Source of the DNA: Cohaesibacter celericrescens
GTDB taxonomy: Bacteria; Pseudomonadota; Alphaproteobacteria; Rhizobiales; Cohaesibacteraceae
Direction: 5' to 3'
DNA: 64,000 nucleotides
NCBI RefSeq assembly: GCF_002866925.1
Contig: NZ_PKUQ01000031.1
Location: forward strand, 393,835 to 457,834
Shown here: piece after piece, positions 21,201 to 28,400 of the stretch
Layout: each line of letters begins with the position of its first letter
How positions within the stretch are numbered: the stretch's first letter is position 1
Translations under genes and position numbers: made by a program
The notes under the pieces: model-generated
What the model saw: only the letters and a program-made list of their open reading frames with translations
Database searches by the model: none
Told to the model about the DNA's origin: nothing

Positions 21201-21227
21201 CGAGCCTTAAGAGAAGCGCGGTCCTGA
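18216..21227 (+). CDS. hsdR: Type I restriction endonuclease subunit HsdR
   Basis: 1003 residues from the ATG at 18216, which overlaps the previous stop (ATGA). The N-terminal PD-(D/E)xK nuclease is visible as RIDVVLCLNGLPVATIEAKN (Asp155, Glu169, Lys171). Then come two RecA-like motor domains: Walker A SAGSGKSNT near residue 320, DEAH near 426, and motif III FTATPR. A long C-terminal region follows. HsdR translocates DNA with ATP and cuts unmodified DNA away from the site. All key residues are present, so it looks functional. Confidence 0.95.
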   Translation: MIQHTASNVHKEDVLQEHLIECLVSTQGYLRRIGSEKSRGYAGEIHFDKPLAMDRELVVRFLKETQAESWEKLEQHYSGSAEDVLFKQLDKALKDRGLLDVLRQGLKIVPGIPFVFCYFRPASGLEPKRIDEYEANILSVMDEVVYSQRHGNRIDVVLCLNGLPVATIEAKNLLTGTTFRHAEKQYRTDRSPANEPLLTFKRGALVHFAIDEDNVSMTTRLQNGKTRFLPFNRGRNGGAGNPDVEGEHRIAYLYTDGDWGSAIYSRSVLIDIIGQFITLEVSGKNEVMIFPRFQQLDAVRKIMVRARANGAGQNYLVQHSAGSGKSNTIGWLAHHAINLHDVDDAQVFHTAIIVTDRIVLDRQLQSTVSQFEQTQGVVKKIDGTSRQLKDAIAKGARIIVTTIQKFSTDHLKALSGQSKRNFAVIIDEAHSSQSGKAAQSMTDALTREASSSDDIEDLIAEYQQSRGPQSNISFFAFTATPRNVTLERFGVKGPDGLPHPFHLYSMRQAIEEDFILDVLQNYMTYKAYFQLEKTIEDDPELSGRHGQRKVARYANLHATAIGQKVEIIVEHFRRHVLGMLGGQAKAMIVTQSREHALRYYFGVKKYIREQGYGELKALVAFSGDLELDGETYTEADLNDFSETELPGRFNGFKPDGTPYPETYQILIVAEKYQTGFDQPKLCAMYVDRKLAGLQAVQTLSRLNRTRADKDQTFVLDFQNTIEDIQAAFKPFFEATTVEAMSDPNMVYDLEGRLYRFGYLDKEEIERFAQTYFKGPLSGIDRAQLEGLVKHAVARFEADDDEGRQEEFRQLLKSFGRFYSFIAQIMRLQDTSLEKLANYGNWLARLLPNREVPPEIEITDEMLRLQAFKVVEKEAGSASLSAGDTEALKAISEFGAKPYTEDEKKELSEIVRAFNDRHGTDFSEADMIRFEQVNRDIMDEDMTEMLRNNPPDVVYAAFRDAFFQGAIRMFQRDNEMKNIVLTDAEARDKATRHFFNRALREARS

Positions 21228-22114
21228 TGAAAATGGAAGTTGATGGAAGCGAAGTTGAACAGCCCCATCATGCATCAGTGCTTCCGCTCGCCACAGGGGC
21301 GTGCCCGATCAATAAAGATTGTACCGGCGAACGTTGGCGGGTTCTTGATGATGAACAACTCGCGCGATTGATCGCTATCATCGCAATGGGGCAAGCCGCA
21401 CAAGCAAGCCACATTCTCTCCGAACTACTCCCAGCGACGCCAGCTTTCACCATTCCCGAACTAAGGGCTGAAGGCAAAATTAGGCTGACGGTCCAAGAAA
21501 AGAAGCAAGAGCCGCGAATTGGCTATCCCCGTTGGCAGCGGGATGGGTTCATGTTCGAAGCGATCTCGTGGGTTGCTGCGCGTCAGGTCTACGGAAAAGC
21601 GGCGTACATGAAAGATCCCCACGTGAGCGCCACCTCTCAGGGACTCGATGGACTAATGCTCGAATTGTCGATCGATAAGACTCAGATCGACAGAACCACA
21701 GTCTTCGAAGACAAGTGTAGCGATGATCCCGTTTCGACTTTCAAGAACAAGGTGATCCCCGCTTTTCGTGATCGTCATGAAAACAAAAGAAGCGCCGAGA
21801 TCGTCGCCGCAGCGACCGTTTTGCTCGGCAAGGCAGGTATTGATGAGGGCGCGGCAGCCAAGCTTGCCGCAGCTGTCACAGATCGAACCAAGAGGCGTTA
21901 CCGTGCCGCTTTTGCGATCACGAACGAACTTGATAGTGTCGATGGCCGAAACAAGTTGTTCGCTGGGTACGATGAAATTAGCGATATTGAGCAGGCCCAA
22001 CGATTGGGCGCATGTCTAGTCGTTTCCCCTAAACTCAGAGGCTGGTTCGACCAGTTAGCGGAAAAGGCCGTCGCCTATCTCGAAGCTCTCAACGACGGAG
22101 ACGCTAATGTTTGA
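21227..22114 (+). CDS. hamA: Hachiman-like HamA (DUF1837) nuclease subunit
   Basis: 295 residues. The middle carries the DUF1837 pattern: RDGFMFEAISWVAARQVYG, then GLDGLMLELSID (Asp141), then TVFEDKCSDDP with Glu161 and Lys163, forming a PD-(D/E)xK-like site. DUF1837 next to a large helicase defines the Hachiman antiphage pair HamA-HamB, in which HamB senses DNA and releases HamA nuclease activity. Its ATG shares one base with the hsdR stop (TGATG) and its end overlaps the next gene by eight bases. The name rests on the domain pattern and the neighbour, not on a search. Confidence 0.83.
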   Translation: MKMEVDGSEVEQPHHASVLPLATGACPINKDCTGERWRVLDDEQLARLIAIIAMGQAAQASHILSELLPATPAFTIPELRAEGKIRLTVQEKKQEPRIGYPRWQRDGFMFEAISWVAARQVYGKAAYMKDPHVSATSQGLDGLMLELSIDKTQIDRTTVFEDKCSDDPVSTFKNKVIPAFRDRHENKRSAEIVAAATVLLGKAGIDEGAAAKLAAAVTDRTKRRYRAAFAITNELDSVDGRNKLFAGYDEISDIEQAQRLGACLVVSPKLRGWFDQLAEKAVAYLEALNDGDANV

Positions 22115-25100
22115 TGCAGCTACAGCCAATTTTCTGAGATCAGCACCAGAGCTGCCGGGCCTAAACCCCAATGAGCTGCCTGCCATTCTTACTAGGCACT
22201 ATGCTGAACTGGCGTCGATGCGTCTCAGGGGTGCCGGAGTGGAAACCGGTCACGAAGAGGACGATTGGAGTCTCGAACGAATTGCTGATACCTATGAACT
22301 TGTCGCTTCGCTGCAGCCGGAAGATTCGGCACGCGCGGCGGCAGCGTTTGTTGCAGCTACGGCGCAACAAATCCTCGCCAGACGCCAATTGGTAACGAAC
22401 GCCGAAGAGGAGTTGCCGTCCAATATTGATCGGGATCGGCTTGACCCTAGTCTGGCCGCAGCAATTTTGTTTCTCGCATCAGAGCAATATGCCGATGCCA
22501 ATGAGGCCGCCGCCAATATCCAGACAGGTCGAGTAGGACAAATCTATGAGGCCACTATACTTTCGGAGCATATCGTAGACCTCGCAAAAGGACGTTTGAC
22601 TCAAATCTTGGAACGTGCCGCACGATGGCGTCGGCCTATCACTTATGTCGATTTGGACTTCCGGGCACTTGCAGCGCTCCTTGAAGCACTCTCCACTGGA
22701 ATTGAAATGCTGGCGGCGCAGATGCTTCGCGTGGCCACTCCCGAACAAACAGGTCTCCGGTTTGATACACCCCAGAACGCCTTCGAGCGTGTACTCGCGA
22801 TTTCATCATCCGCCGACGGTATCGTCAGCGATGCCCCTGACGGGCTGATTATTTCATATGCGGGACCATATCATCTCGCCTCTCTGCTGCTAGCAGTGGC
22901 GAGGTCGGTACCTGAGGCAAGCCTACTCAACACGCCAGTCCCGTCCGGCTCTAATTCTGAGGTCTGGGAACAGTGGCTCCGGTTCCGAGCCGCGGAGTTC
23001 CCATACCTTTGGTCAAATCATCGCCAGGCTATCGACCAAGAATTCCATCAGACCGGAGTTTCTTCCGTTGTGATCCTCCCCACGGGCGCTGGTAAGACGA
23101 CCGTCTCATCACTAAAAATTGCCGGTGTCCTGGCCAGAGGCAAGAAGGTTGCTTTCCTCGCTCCCACACATGCTCTCGTTGATCAACTAACCGAAGATTT
23201 GCAGGAAATGTTCCCCAGCGAACTACTCGGATCAGTAGTTTCAAGCGATTTCGATCTGCTGATGCAAGAGGACGCAGTATTTCGGGACATCGAGGTTATG
23301 ACGCCCGAACGGTGTTTGGCCATGCTCTCGTTTGCCGCTGATGCGTTCAAGGATGTAGGCCTACTTGTATTTGACGAGTGCCATCTTCTCAGCCCCGAGA
23401 CGGGAAAAATACGCCGCGCTCTCGATGCGATGCTGTGCGTTTTGGGATTTAGTCACGTCGCGCCGGACGCTGATATTCTCTTCCTGTCTGCCATGCTCAA
23501 GAATGGCGAAGAGTTAGCTCAATGGCTTGGAGAACTCACCGGACGCAAGGCAGTAGCCGTCGATCTGCTGTGGAAGCCGAGTCGCCAGGCACGCGGCGTT
23601 ATTATATATGACGACAGTCAGCTTACTGAATCCCGCAATCGCGCACTTGAAGTTCAGGCTGCGGAAAACAAGAAAAAGAAGAAGGAGGCAAAAGATTTAC
23701 GAGCACCCGCCAAAAGGCAGCTCACAGCAAACCCCTATGCCATTTGGGGACTTCAACATAATTGGTTGTCTCTGGAAGAATCGATAGCTCATTGCATAAC
23801 GACACAGCTTCTTGAACGCCGAGTTACGCTCAGTGGTCATATTAAATATGGCTCACTCCAACTCACGCCTAACGCCAATCAGGTAGCTATCGATCTCGCG
23901 GCTGCTGCAGCCCAGCACAGTCTTAAGACAATCGTCTTCGTCAACACCAAGCGAGATGCGGTTTCTGTCGCAAATGAAGTGTCAGACCTGCTTTCCCAGA
24001 AAGTCGATATTAGCCTAGACGAGCAGGCCCGGTGGGATGCGCTTGAAGCCGAGCTTGGCAATCTGAAACATTCTCTTCTATCTGGACCAACGTCGGCAGT
24101 ACCTCACAATTCGGCTATGCTCAGACTTGAGCGCGATATTGCAGAGCGTATGTTTAAGCGCCCTAACGGCGCGCAGGTAATTGTCGCAACACCAACTTTG
24201 GCGCAGGGGCTCAACTTGCCAGCACAACTCGCAATCTTGGCTGGCGATAAGCGTGCTGACACAGTCAAAGGTGGCCGCGAAGACCTCGAAGCCCATGAAA
24301 TTCTGAATGCGGCGGCTAGGGCTGGCCGAGCAGGCCATCTCGCTAATGGACTGGTATTACTGATTCCCGAACCAATCATCTCCTTTAAGCAGGGAGAGCC
24401 CCTGGACGGTAACGTGGTCCAAAAGCTTCAAGCCGTTTTGCCTGAAAATGATCATTGTGTGACGGTTGCTGATCCTCTCGAAATCGTTCTAGACCGCCTA
24501 ATGGAAGGTCAAGCGATTGATCCCGATGTCAGTTACACAATCAATCGAATGGCGATCCTTCGGAGCATGGATGAGGTCAGCGACGCGACGCATCTTTTTG
24601 ATTTGCGGAAGTCGTTGGGCGCGTTTGCCGCCAAGCGCAGAAAGGACGCACAAGCGTTTGATGCTAAAGTTGAGACTTTAAGGCAAGCTATCACAGGTGA
24701 AGAAGTCGAAGATGTCGATCAGAATGTCGCGCTTCTATCCTCACAGAGCGGATTATCCGCCAAATTGCTGATTGATCTGAAGCTTCGAATTACAAACGAC
24801 ATCGGCTCTCTTCCTACGAATGTCACCGACTGGCTCGAATGGATGATCAGATGGCTGCAAGAGGACGAAAACGCGCGGGCAGCAATCCTCGGCGACATTA
24901 AAGCAAGAATTTTGTCTTCCTGCGGTAAATCTAAGACTGCCGAACTTCAGAAAGAAGACTTGGCAGTCCTAAAGGAGGCCTTGATTGCATGGGTCAGCGG
25001 AAAGCCGCTCCGGGAGATAGAGGCAATTCTCGGAGGTGAACCAGAGGCGGATCCAGCTACGAAAAAAGCGTGCCCGCGCGCGCGCGAAATTGTTGGTACG

Positions 25101-25346
25101 ATTATCCCGCGTGGCATTTCGTTCGCTGTCGGACTAATTGCGCATATGGTTGAGGATGTAGACCCGTTCGAGCAGCAATCGAATCTGGATCGCCAGTTAG
25201 TGGAATGCCTCGGCACGGCAGTACGAAGGGGCTTCAATGATGTGCAGATGCTATTTTTTTCCTCGGAGAGAAGAGAGCTACTTAGTCGCGTCCAAATACA
25301 TGAAGCTTGGAAGCACCGGCTAGATGGCGTCTTTGACGAAATATGA
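22107..25346 (+). CDS. hamB: Hachiman-like HamB superfamily 2 helicase
   Basis: 1079 residues. After a helical N-terminal region of about 310 residues come helicase motifs: Walker A LPTGAGKTT near residue 326, motif Ib APTHALVDQL, DECH near 422, motif III LSAML, then the second RecA lobe with ATPTLAQGLNLPAQ and motif VI AARAGRAGH near 738. A long C-terminal domain follows. In known Hachiman systems HamB binds DNA ends or damaged DNA and controls HamA. The 8-base overlap with hamA indicates coupled translation. It is the last gene of the operon. Confidence 0.85.
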   Translation: MFDAATANFLRSAPELPGLNPNELPAILTRHYAELASMRLRGAGVETGHEEDDWSLERIADTYELVASLQPEDSARAAAAFVAATAQQILARRQLVTNAEEELPSNIDRDRLDPSLAAAILFLASEQYADANEAAANIQTGRVGQIYEATILSEHIVDLAKGRLTQILERAARWRRPITYVDLDFRALAALLEALSTGIEMLAAQMLRVATPEQTGLRFDTPQNAFERVLAISSSADGIVSDAPDGLIISYAGPYHLASLLLAVARSVPEASLLNTPVPSGSNSEVWEQWLRFRAAEFPYLWSNHRQAIDQEFHQTGVSSVVILPTGAGKTTVSSLKIAGVLARGKKVAFLAPTHALVDQLTEDLQEMFPSELLGSVVSSDFDLLMQEDAVFRDIEVMTPERCLAMLSFAADAFKDVGLLVFDECHLLSPETGKIRRALDAMLCVLGFSHVAPDADILFLSAMLKNGEELAQWLGELTGRKAVAVDLLWKPSRQARGVIIYDDSQLTESRNRALEVQAAENKKKKKEAKDLRAPAKRQLTANPYAIWGLQHNWLSLEESIAHCITTQLLERRVTLSGHIKYGSLQLTPNANQVAIDLAAAAAQHSLKTIVFVNTKRDAVSVANEVSDLLSQKVDISLDEQARWDALEAELGNLKHSLLSGPTSAVPHNSAMLRLERDIAERMFKRPNGAQVIVATPTLAQGLNLPAQLAILAGDKRADTVKGGREDLEAHEILNAAARAGRAGHLANGLVLLIPEPIISFKQGEPLDGNVVQKLQAVLPENDHCVTVADPLEIVLDRLMEGQAIDPDVSYTINRMAILRSMDEVSDATHLFDLRKSLGAFAAKRRKDAQAFDAKVETLRQAITGEEVEDVDQNVALLSSQSGLSAKLLIDLKLRITNDIGSLPTNVTDWLEWMIRWLQEDENARAAILGDIKARILSSCGKSKTAELQKEDLAVLKEALIAWVSGKPLREIEAILGGEPEADPATKKACPRAREIVGTIIPRGISFAVGLIAHMVEDVDPFEQQSNLDRQLVECLGTAVRRGFNDVQMLFFSSERRELLSRVQIHEAWKHRLDGVFDEI

Positions 25347-25674
25347 TGCTAGCTCTGCCTTGGTTCAATCCCGAAGAAGCCCGCGAAGCACGAACTATGC
25401 TGTCCACAGTTCAGTAAGGCCTGATAACTCGGCGCATCCTTCGGTCCGGGCTCTCGTGAACCGAACCTGTAGTTTCGGCCATTCGGCTTCGATCCCTTGC
25501 GTGCAGGCTTAGGGCTTTGCCCTCAGCGCACTTCGACAAAAATAGATGGTCTCCCGAGGCTCAGGGTTAACCCTTGCGCCCGCCATCGATTTTTGCCTCC
25601 GTTTGCACACCCACCCTCGCCGGAAGGCAGGGGTTGCATGAGCAACCCTTATCTTCACGGAAGGAACAACGGAG
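25347..25674 (+). promoter_or_regulatory. Structured leader of ardA
   Basis: No gene. The stretch is rich in foldable sequence: AGGGC-ttt-GCCCT (25511-25523); long arms CAAAAATAGATGG (25537-25549) and CCATCGATTTTTG (25583-25595) matching at 12 of 13 positions; a perfect palindrome AGGGTTAACCCT (25563-25574) between them; and GGGTTGC-ATGA-GCAACCC (25631-25648). Leading-region ardA genes of conjugative plasmids can be transcribed from single-strand folded promoters during entry. This leader has the right place and shape for that, but the function is inference. Confidence 0.45.
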
Positions 25675-26181
25675 ATGAACAGTTTTTACGCCCAACCTTA
25701 TGATATTTCAGCAAACGGCTTCTATTTTGAAACGGAAGAGGAATTCCGCACAAAGAGCGCAGCACTTCGTAATGACTACGGCGATCCGGTCGAGGAATTT
25801 GAAATCCAATTTATCGACGGAGAAATGATCGATGCGGAAGTGTGTAAAGCCATCGGCATCAATCAGGCCAATATCTTCACAGTCATCGAAAAGCTGGATG
25901 AATGGGATGAAGACGACAAGCGGACAATCATCATTGCCGTGGGTGAAGGTGGATATAGTTTTGATCTGAATGCCAGCGATCCATCGATTTTTGACATTGA
26001 GATTTATAAACTAGATTCCATGCGTGAATTGGCCGAACAATTTGTTGATGAAGGGCTGTTCGGGGAAATCCCTGATCGTTTGGCCTATTATCTGGACTAT
26101 GATGCTATCGCCCGTGATCTGGCCATAGATTATTGCGAAACGACAATCGATGGTCAGAACCTCATCTACCGGATGGACTGA
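25675..26181 (+). CDS. ardA: Antirestriction protein ArdA
   Basis: 168 residues, strongly acidic, with the ArdA C-terminal pattern MRELAEQFVDEGLFGEIPD, LAYYLDYDAIARDLAIDY and ETTIDGQNLIYR. ArdA proteins mimic the shape and charge of B-form DNA and block type I restriction enzymes when a mobile element enters a new host. AAGGA and GGAG lie just upstream of the ATG. It is next to a type I operon on the same element, so it may protect the incoming copy from resident enzymes, or delay the element's own enzyme. Confidence 0.93.
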   Translation: MNSFYAQPYDISANGFYFETEEEFRTKSAALRNDYGDPVEEFEIQFIDGEMIDAEVCKAIGINQANIFTVIEKLDEWDEDDKRTIIIAVGEGGYSFDLNASDPSIFDIEIYKLDSMRELAEQFVDEGLFGEIPDRLAYYLDYDAIARDLAIDYCETTIDGQNLIYRMD

Positions 26182-26184
26182 TCG

Positions 26185-26733
26185 TTATTTCGATAATGCT
26201 CTACTTAATGTAGCTGTCGCCACGCCGAAAAGCTTGGCCATCGACGAGATGGTTTCGCCGCTCTCAATTGAATCTCGCGAATGTTCGACCTGCGCTCTGG
26301 TCAGTTTAAGCGGACGGCCAATATGCACGCCGCGCCGCCGTGCGGCTTCCATTCCCGCCTTTGTGCGCTCACGGATTTGCTCGCGCTCAAATTCGGCAAA
26401 CACCGCCAACTGACCATAGACCATGCGGCCAATGGCCGTTGTTGTGTCGATCCCTTGTGTGAGGGCAATGAAGTCCACATTGCGTTTGCGTAGCTCGTCA
26501 AGTAGCAGGAGCAAATGCACTGTGGATCGCCCAAGGCGATCAATCTTCCAAACCACCAGAGTATCGCCGCTGTTTAGGGAAGCCAGGAGCTCATCTAGCC
26601 CTTTGCGTTTTATCACACGACCAGAAACGCCATGATCGCCATAGATGACAGTGCAACCGACTGCTTTCAGAGCATCAATTTGTAAATCCTCAGTCTGATC
26701 AAAATCCGAAACTCGCACATATCCAACCTTCAT
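26185..26733 (-). CDS. Small serine recombinase (resolvase/invertase family)
   Basis: 182 residues with the full resolvase layout: KVGYVRVSDFDQ (catalytic Ser9), VVWKIDRLGRS, GRMVYGQLAVFAEFEREQIRERTKAG, and a C-terminal helix-turn-helix (ETISSMAKLFGVATATLSRAL). Such enzymes resolve cointegrates or dimers, or invert segments. It converges on ardA (3 bases between stops). The element's integrase is a separate, larger protein, so this one probably works as a dimer resolver or comes from a former plasmid. Candidate binding sequences lie upstream (26827-26960). Confidence 0.93.
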   Translation of the reverse strand: MKVGYVRVSDFDQTEDLQIDALKAVGCTVIYGDHGVSGRVIKRKGLDELLASLNSGDTLVVWKIDRLGRSTVHLLLLLDELRKRNVDFIALTQGIDTTTAIGRMVYGQLAVFAEFEREQIRERTKAGMEAARRRGVHIGRPLKLTRAQVEHSRDSIESGETISSMAKLFGVATATLSRALSK

Positions 26734-26826
26734 GCGTAAAGTCTGGGCTGCGCGTCGAAGAATGACCTAGAGTTTTCGCCTTGATCAACTAAGCTAATTG
26801 TGGACGAAATATCGTGAATTTTTCTC

Positions 26827-26960
26827 ATGCAAAAGGGTTCCCTTTTGCATGGGCTGATTTCCTTGAGCTAGAGACGGATATGCCTGATCTACAGCGTTGT
26901 GTTATGGTAAATTCAAGCGTAATTCGAAATTACAGCAGTAGCAACAAAAGGGAACCCTTT
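26827..26960. repeat. Two related inverted motifs upstream of the resolvase gene
   Basis: ATGCAAAAGGG-TT-CCCTTTTGCAT (26827-26850) is a perfect 11-bp inverted repeat. AAAAGGGAACCCTTT (26946-26960) repeats its core in the opposite orientation (centre AA instead of TT). They lie between the divergent resolvase and lipoprotein-like gene, a typical place for res-type sites or operators. Confidence 0.4.
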
Positions 26961-26987
26961 CGTTTCTTTGCCGAACCCGCACGATTC

Positions 26988-27319
26988 ATGATTCTCTAAA
27001 AACCTTTAGCACGCTGTTCTTATTCACAGCGCTTTCAGGCTGTTCAGGCAGCGGCCCTACGGAAACTGAGATTGCCGAATTGGCCGCTACAGCGAACGCG
27101 CGATATGCCAAGGTCATGTCAAATGCCACTGGCCGTGAACAAAAGCCAGATAAGGTGCAGGTCAAAAAACATGATTGCACGCCAGTCGAGGGGAACCGAT
27201 TCCGTTGTAGGTTTCAGGTGACACTGGTTAATGCCGATACAAATGAGGTCAAATCGCAAAGCGATCAATCATTGTTATTCGAAAAAACTGGATCGAAGTG
27301 GCAGGCCGTTGAGCAATAG
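26988..27319 (+). pseudogene. Small lipoprotein-like gene without an in-frame start
   Basis: The frame ending at 27319 encodes, from about 27005, FSTLFLFTALSGCSGSG, a good lipoprotein signal with lipobox LSGC, then an Ala-rich helix and a small beta domain (DCTPVEGNRFRCRFQVTL). No ATG or GTG precedes the signal in frame. An ATG at 26988 is one frame off and meets a TAA after three codons. One inserted base before the TAA would restore a normal lipoprotein start. Either the gene is frameshifted or it uses a rare codon such as ATT at 26984. A short TTG-started version (27080) would lack the signal. Confidence 0.5.
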
Positions 27320-27321
27320 GT

Positions 27322-27999
27322 TTGTCAAAAATTGATCTGAATGCTCTTTGCCTGCATAGCCTCACTGCCGTGACCTATTTGTTGAACGGTGAGCGTGGCG
27401 TTTCTCAGGCTGTTATTCCTATTCGATTTAGGCAAATTATCGAAAAACTGCTCACCCAACCTGTTCCGCATTATGACCCAGATTTTTGGGGCATCGGTCG
27501 GACTAGAATGCGTCTGATTGATAATCCGCCTCGCTGGGAGGTGTTAAGCCGTGCTGTTGATTTTGGTCCTATTCGACGGAATGAAGACGCAGATCAGTTC
27601 GTTGCAAAGACTGGTGCGGTGATCCGACATGACGGTGAACAGCCTGAATATGATGCGAACCAAGACATCATAGTTATGCCACCAGATGGGCTGTTCTTCG
27701 ATACGCCAAATATGACCCGTGAACAGGCCTATTACAGAACACTGTTCCATGAACTCATTCATTGGACAGGGGCAGCACACAGACTGGATAGATTGAGTGA
27801 ATGCTTTTCCGATCCAATTACGCAACGAATTGAAGAAGTTATCGCAGAGCTCGGTGCTGCATTTTTAATGCACGAGTTCTGGCAAAGTCATGAGCCAATA
27901 CCCGCACATGCAGTCTATATTCAGCGCGAAATGTCATTGCTACGTTCTCACACCATTTTACCCATAATTACCCGAGAACTACCATTGCCCTCCAGATAG
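27322..27999 (+). CDS. ArdC-like zincin metallopeptidase-domain protein
   Basis: 225 residues from a TTG. It contains the zinc protease motif HELIHW (His143, Glu144, His147), then TGAAHRLDR and EEVIAELGAAFLMHEFW with a possible third ligand, the arrangement of the C-terminal domain of ArdC/DUF1738 antirestriction proteins. The typical N-terminal single-strand-binding domain of ArdC is not clearly recognisable; the first 70 residues are only weakly similar. ArdC-type proteins protect incoming single-stranded DNA. Its position beside ardA on a mobilizable element fits an entry-protection role. Confidence 0.75.
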   Translation: MSKIDLNALCLHSLTAVTYLLNGERGVSQAVIPIRFRQIIEKLLTQPVPHYDPDFWGIGRTRMRLIDNPPRWEVLSRAVDFGPIRRNEDADQFVAKTGAVIRHDGEQPEYDANQDIIVMPPDGLFFDTPNMTREQAYYRTLFHELIHWTGAAHRLDRLSECFSDPITQRIEEVIAELGAAFLMHEFWQSHEPIPAHAVYIQREMSLLRSHTILPIITRELPLPSR

Positions 28000-28038
28000 A
28001 ATAATCCTCTCTGTTTCAAGCACAGGAGGCCATAGAAG

Positions 28039-28362
28039 ATGGCTGAGGGGAATGGATCAAACGGACCGGGCAAGGCTGATCTGTCATTTTTGCGCGTTGC
28101 GTTTCAACGCGGCAAGACATCTCAAACGCCGCTGGATCGACAACCACAAAAAGTTGAATCTCCGCATATCTTGCGCAATATCAGGCGGCATAAGCACGTA
28201 CCTATTCTCGCGCCGAAAGGCGCGATGCGCCAAGGGCCGGATCGGCAAGCTTTCTTACATTATGAGGGACTGGATCGTGTCGAGGCCATTAAACGCCGCA
28301 AGGCGATGGATCGCTCTGCTCAGTTCAATAAAACCAAGTCTGACAAGGATCACGAACTGTAA
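28039..28362 (+). CDS. Small basic protein of unknown function
   Basis: 107 residues, rich in Arg and Lys, with no signal peptide or recognised domain. It begins MAEGNGSNGPGKAD. AGGAGG lies nine bases before the ATG, and a strong terminator begins at its stop codon, so it looks like a real, final gene of a plus-strand unit with ardC. An overlapping frame from 28052 runs through the terminator and is rejected. Confidence 0.6.
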   Translation: MAEGNGSNGPGKADLSFLRVAFQRGKTSQTPLDRQPQKVESPHILRNIRRHKHVPILAPKGAMRQGPDRQAFLHYEGLDRVEAIKRRKAMDRSAQFNKTKSDKDHEL

Positions 28363-28389
28363 AACCCGACTGAGTTTCAGTCGGGTTTT
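28361..28389. terminator. Bidirectional terminator between converging genes
   Basis: AAAACCCGACTGA (28361-28373), loop GTT, TCAGTCGGGTTTT (28377-28389): a perfect 13-bp stem with A-run and T-run, which works in both directions. It separates the plus-strand unknown gene from the coupling-protein gene on the minus strand. Confidence 0.92.
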
Positions 28390-28400
28390 ATGTGACGGAC

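Noticed and set aside
25324..25703. Short plus-strand frames in the ardA leader
   Set aside because: They follow from the repeat-rich leader; no ribosome binding sites, and ardA starts independently at 25675.
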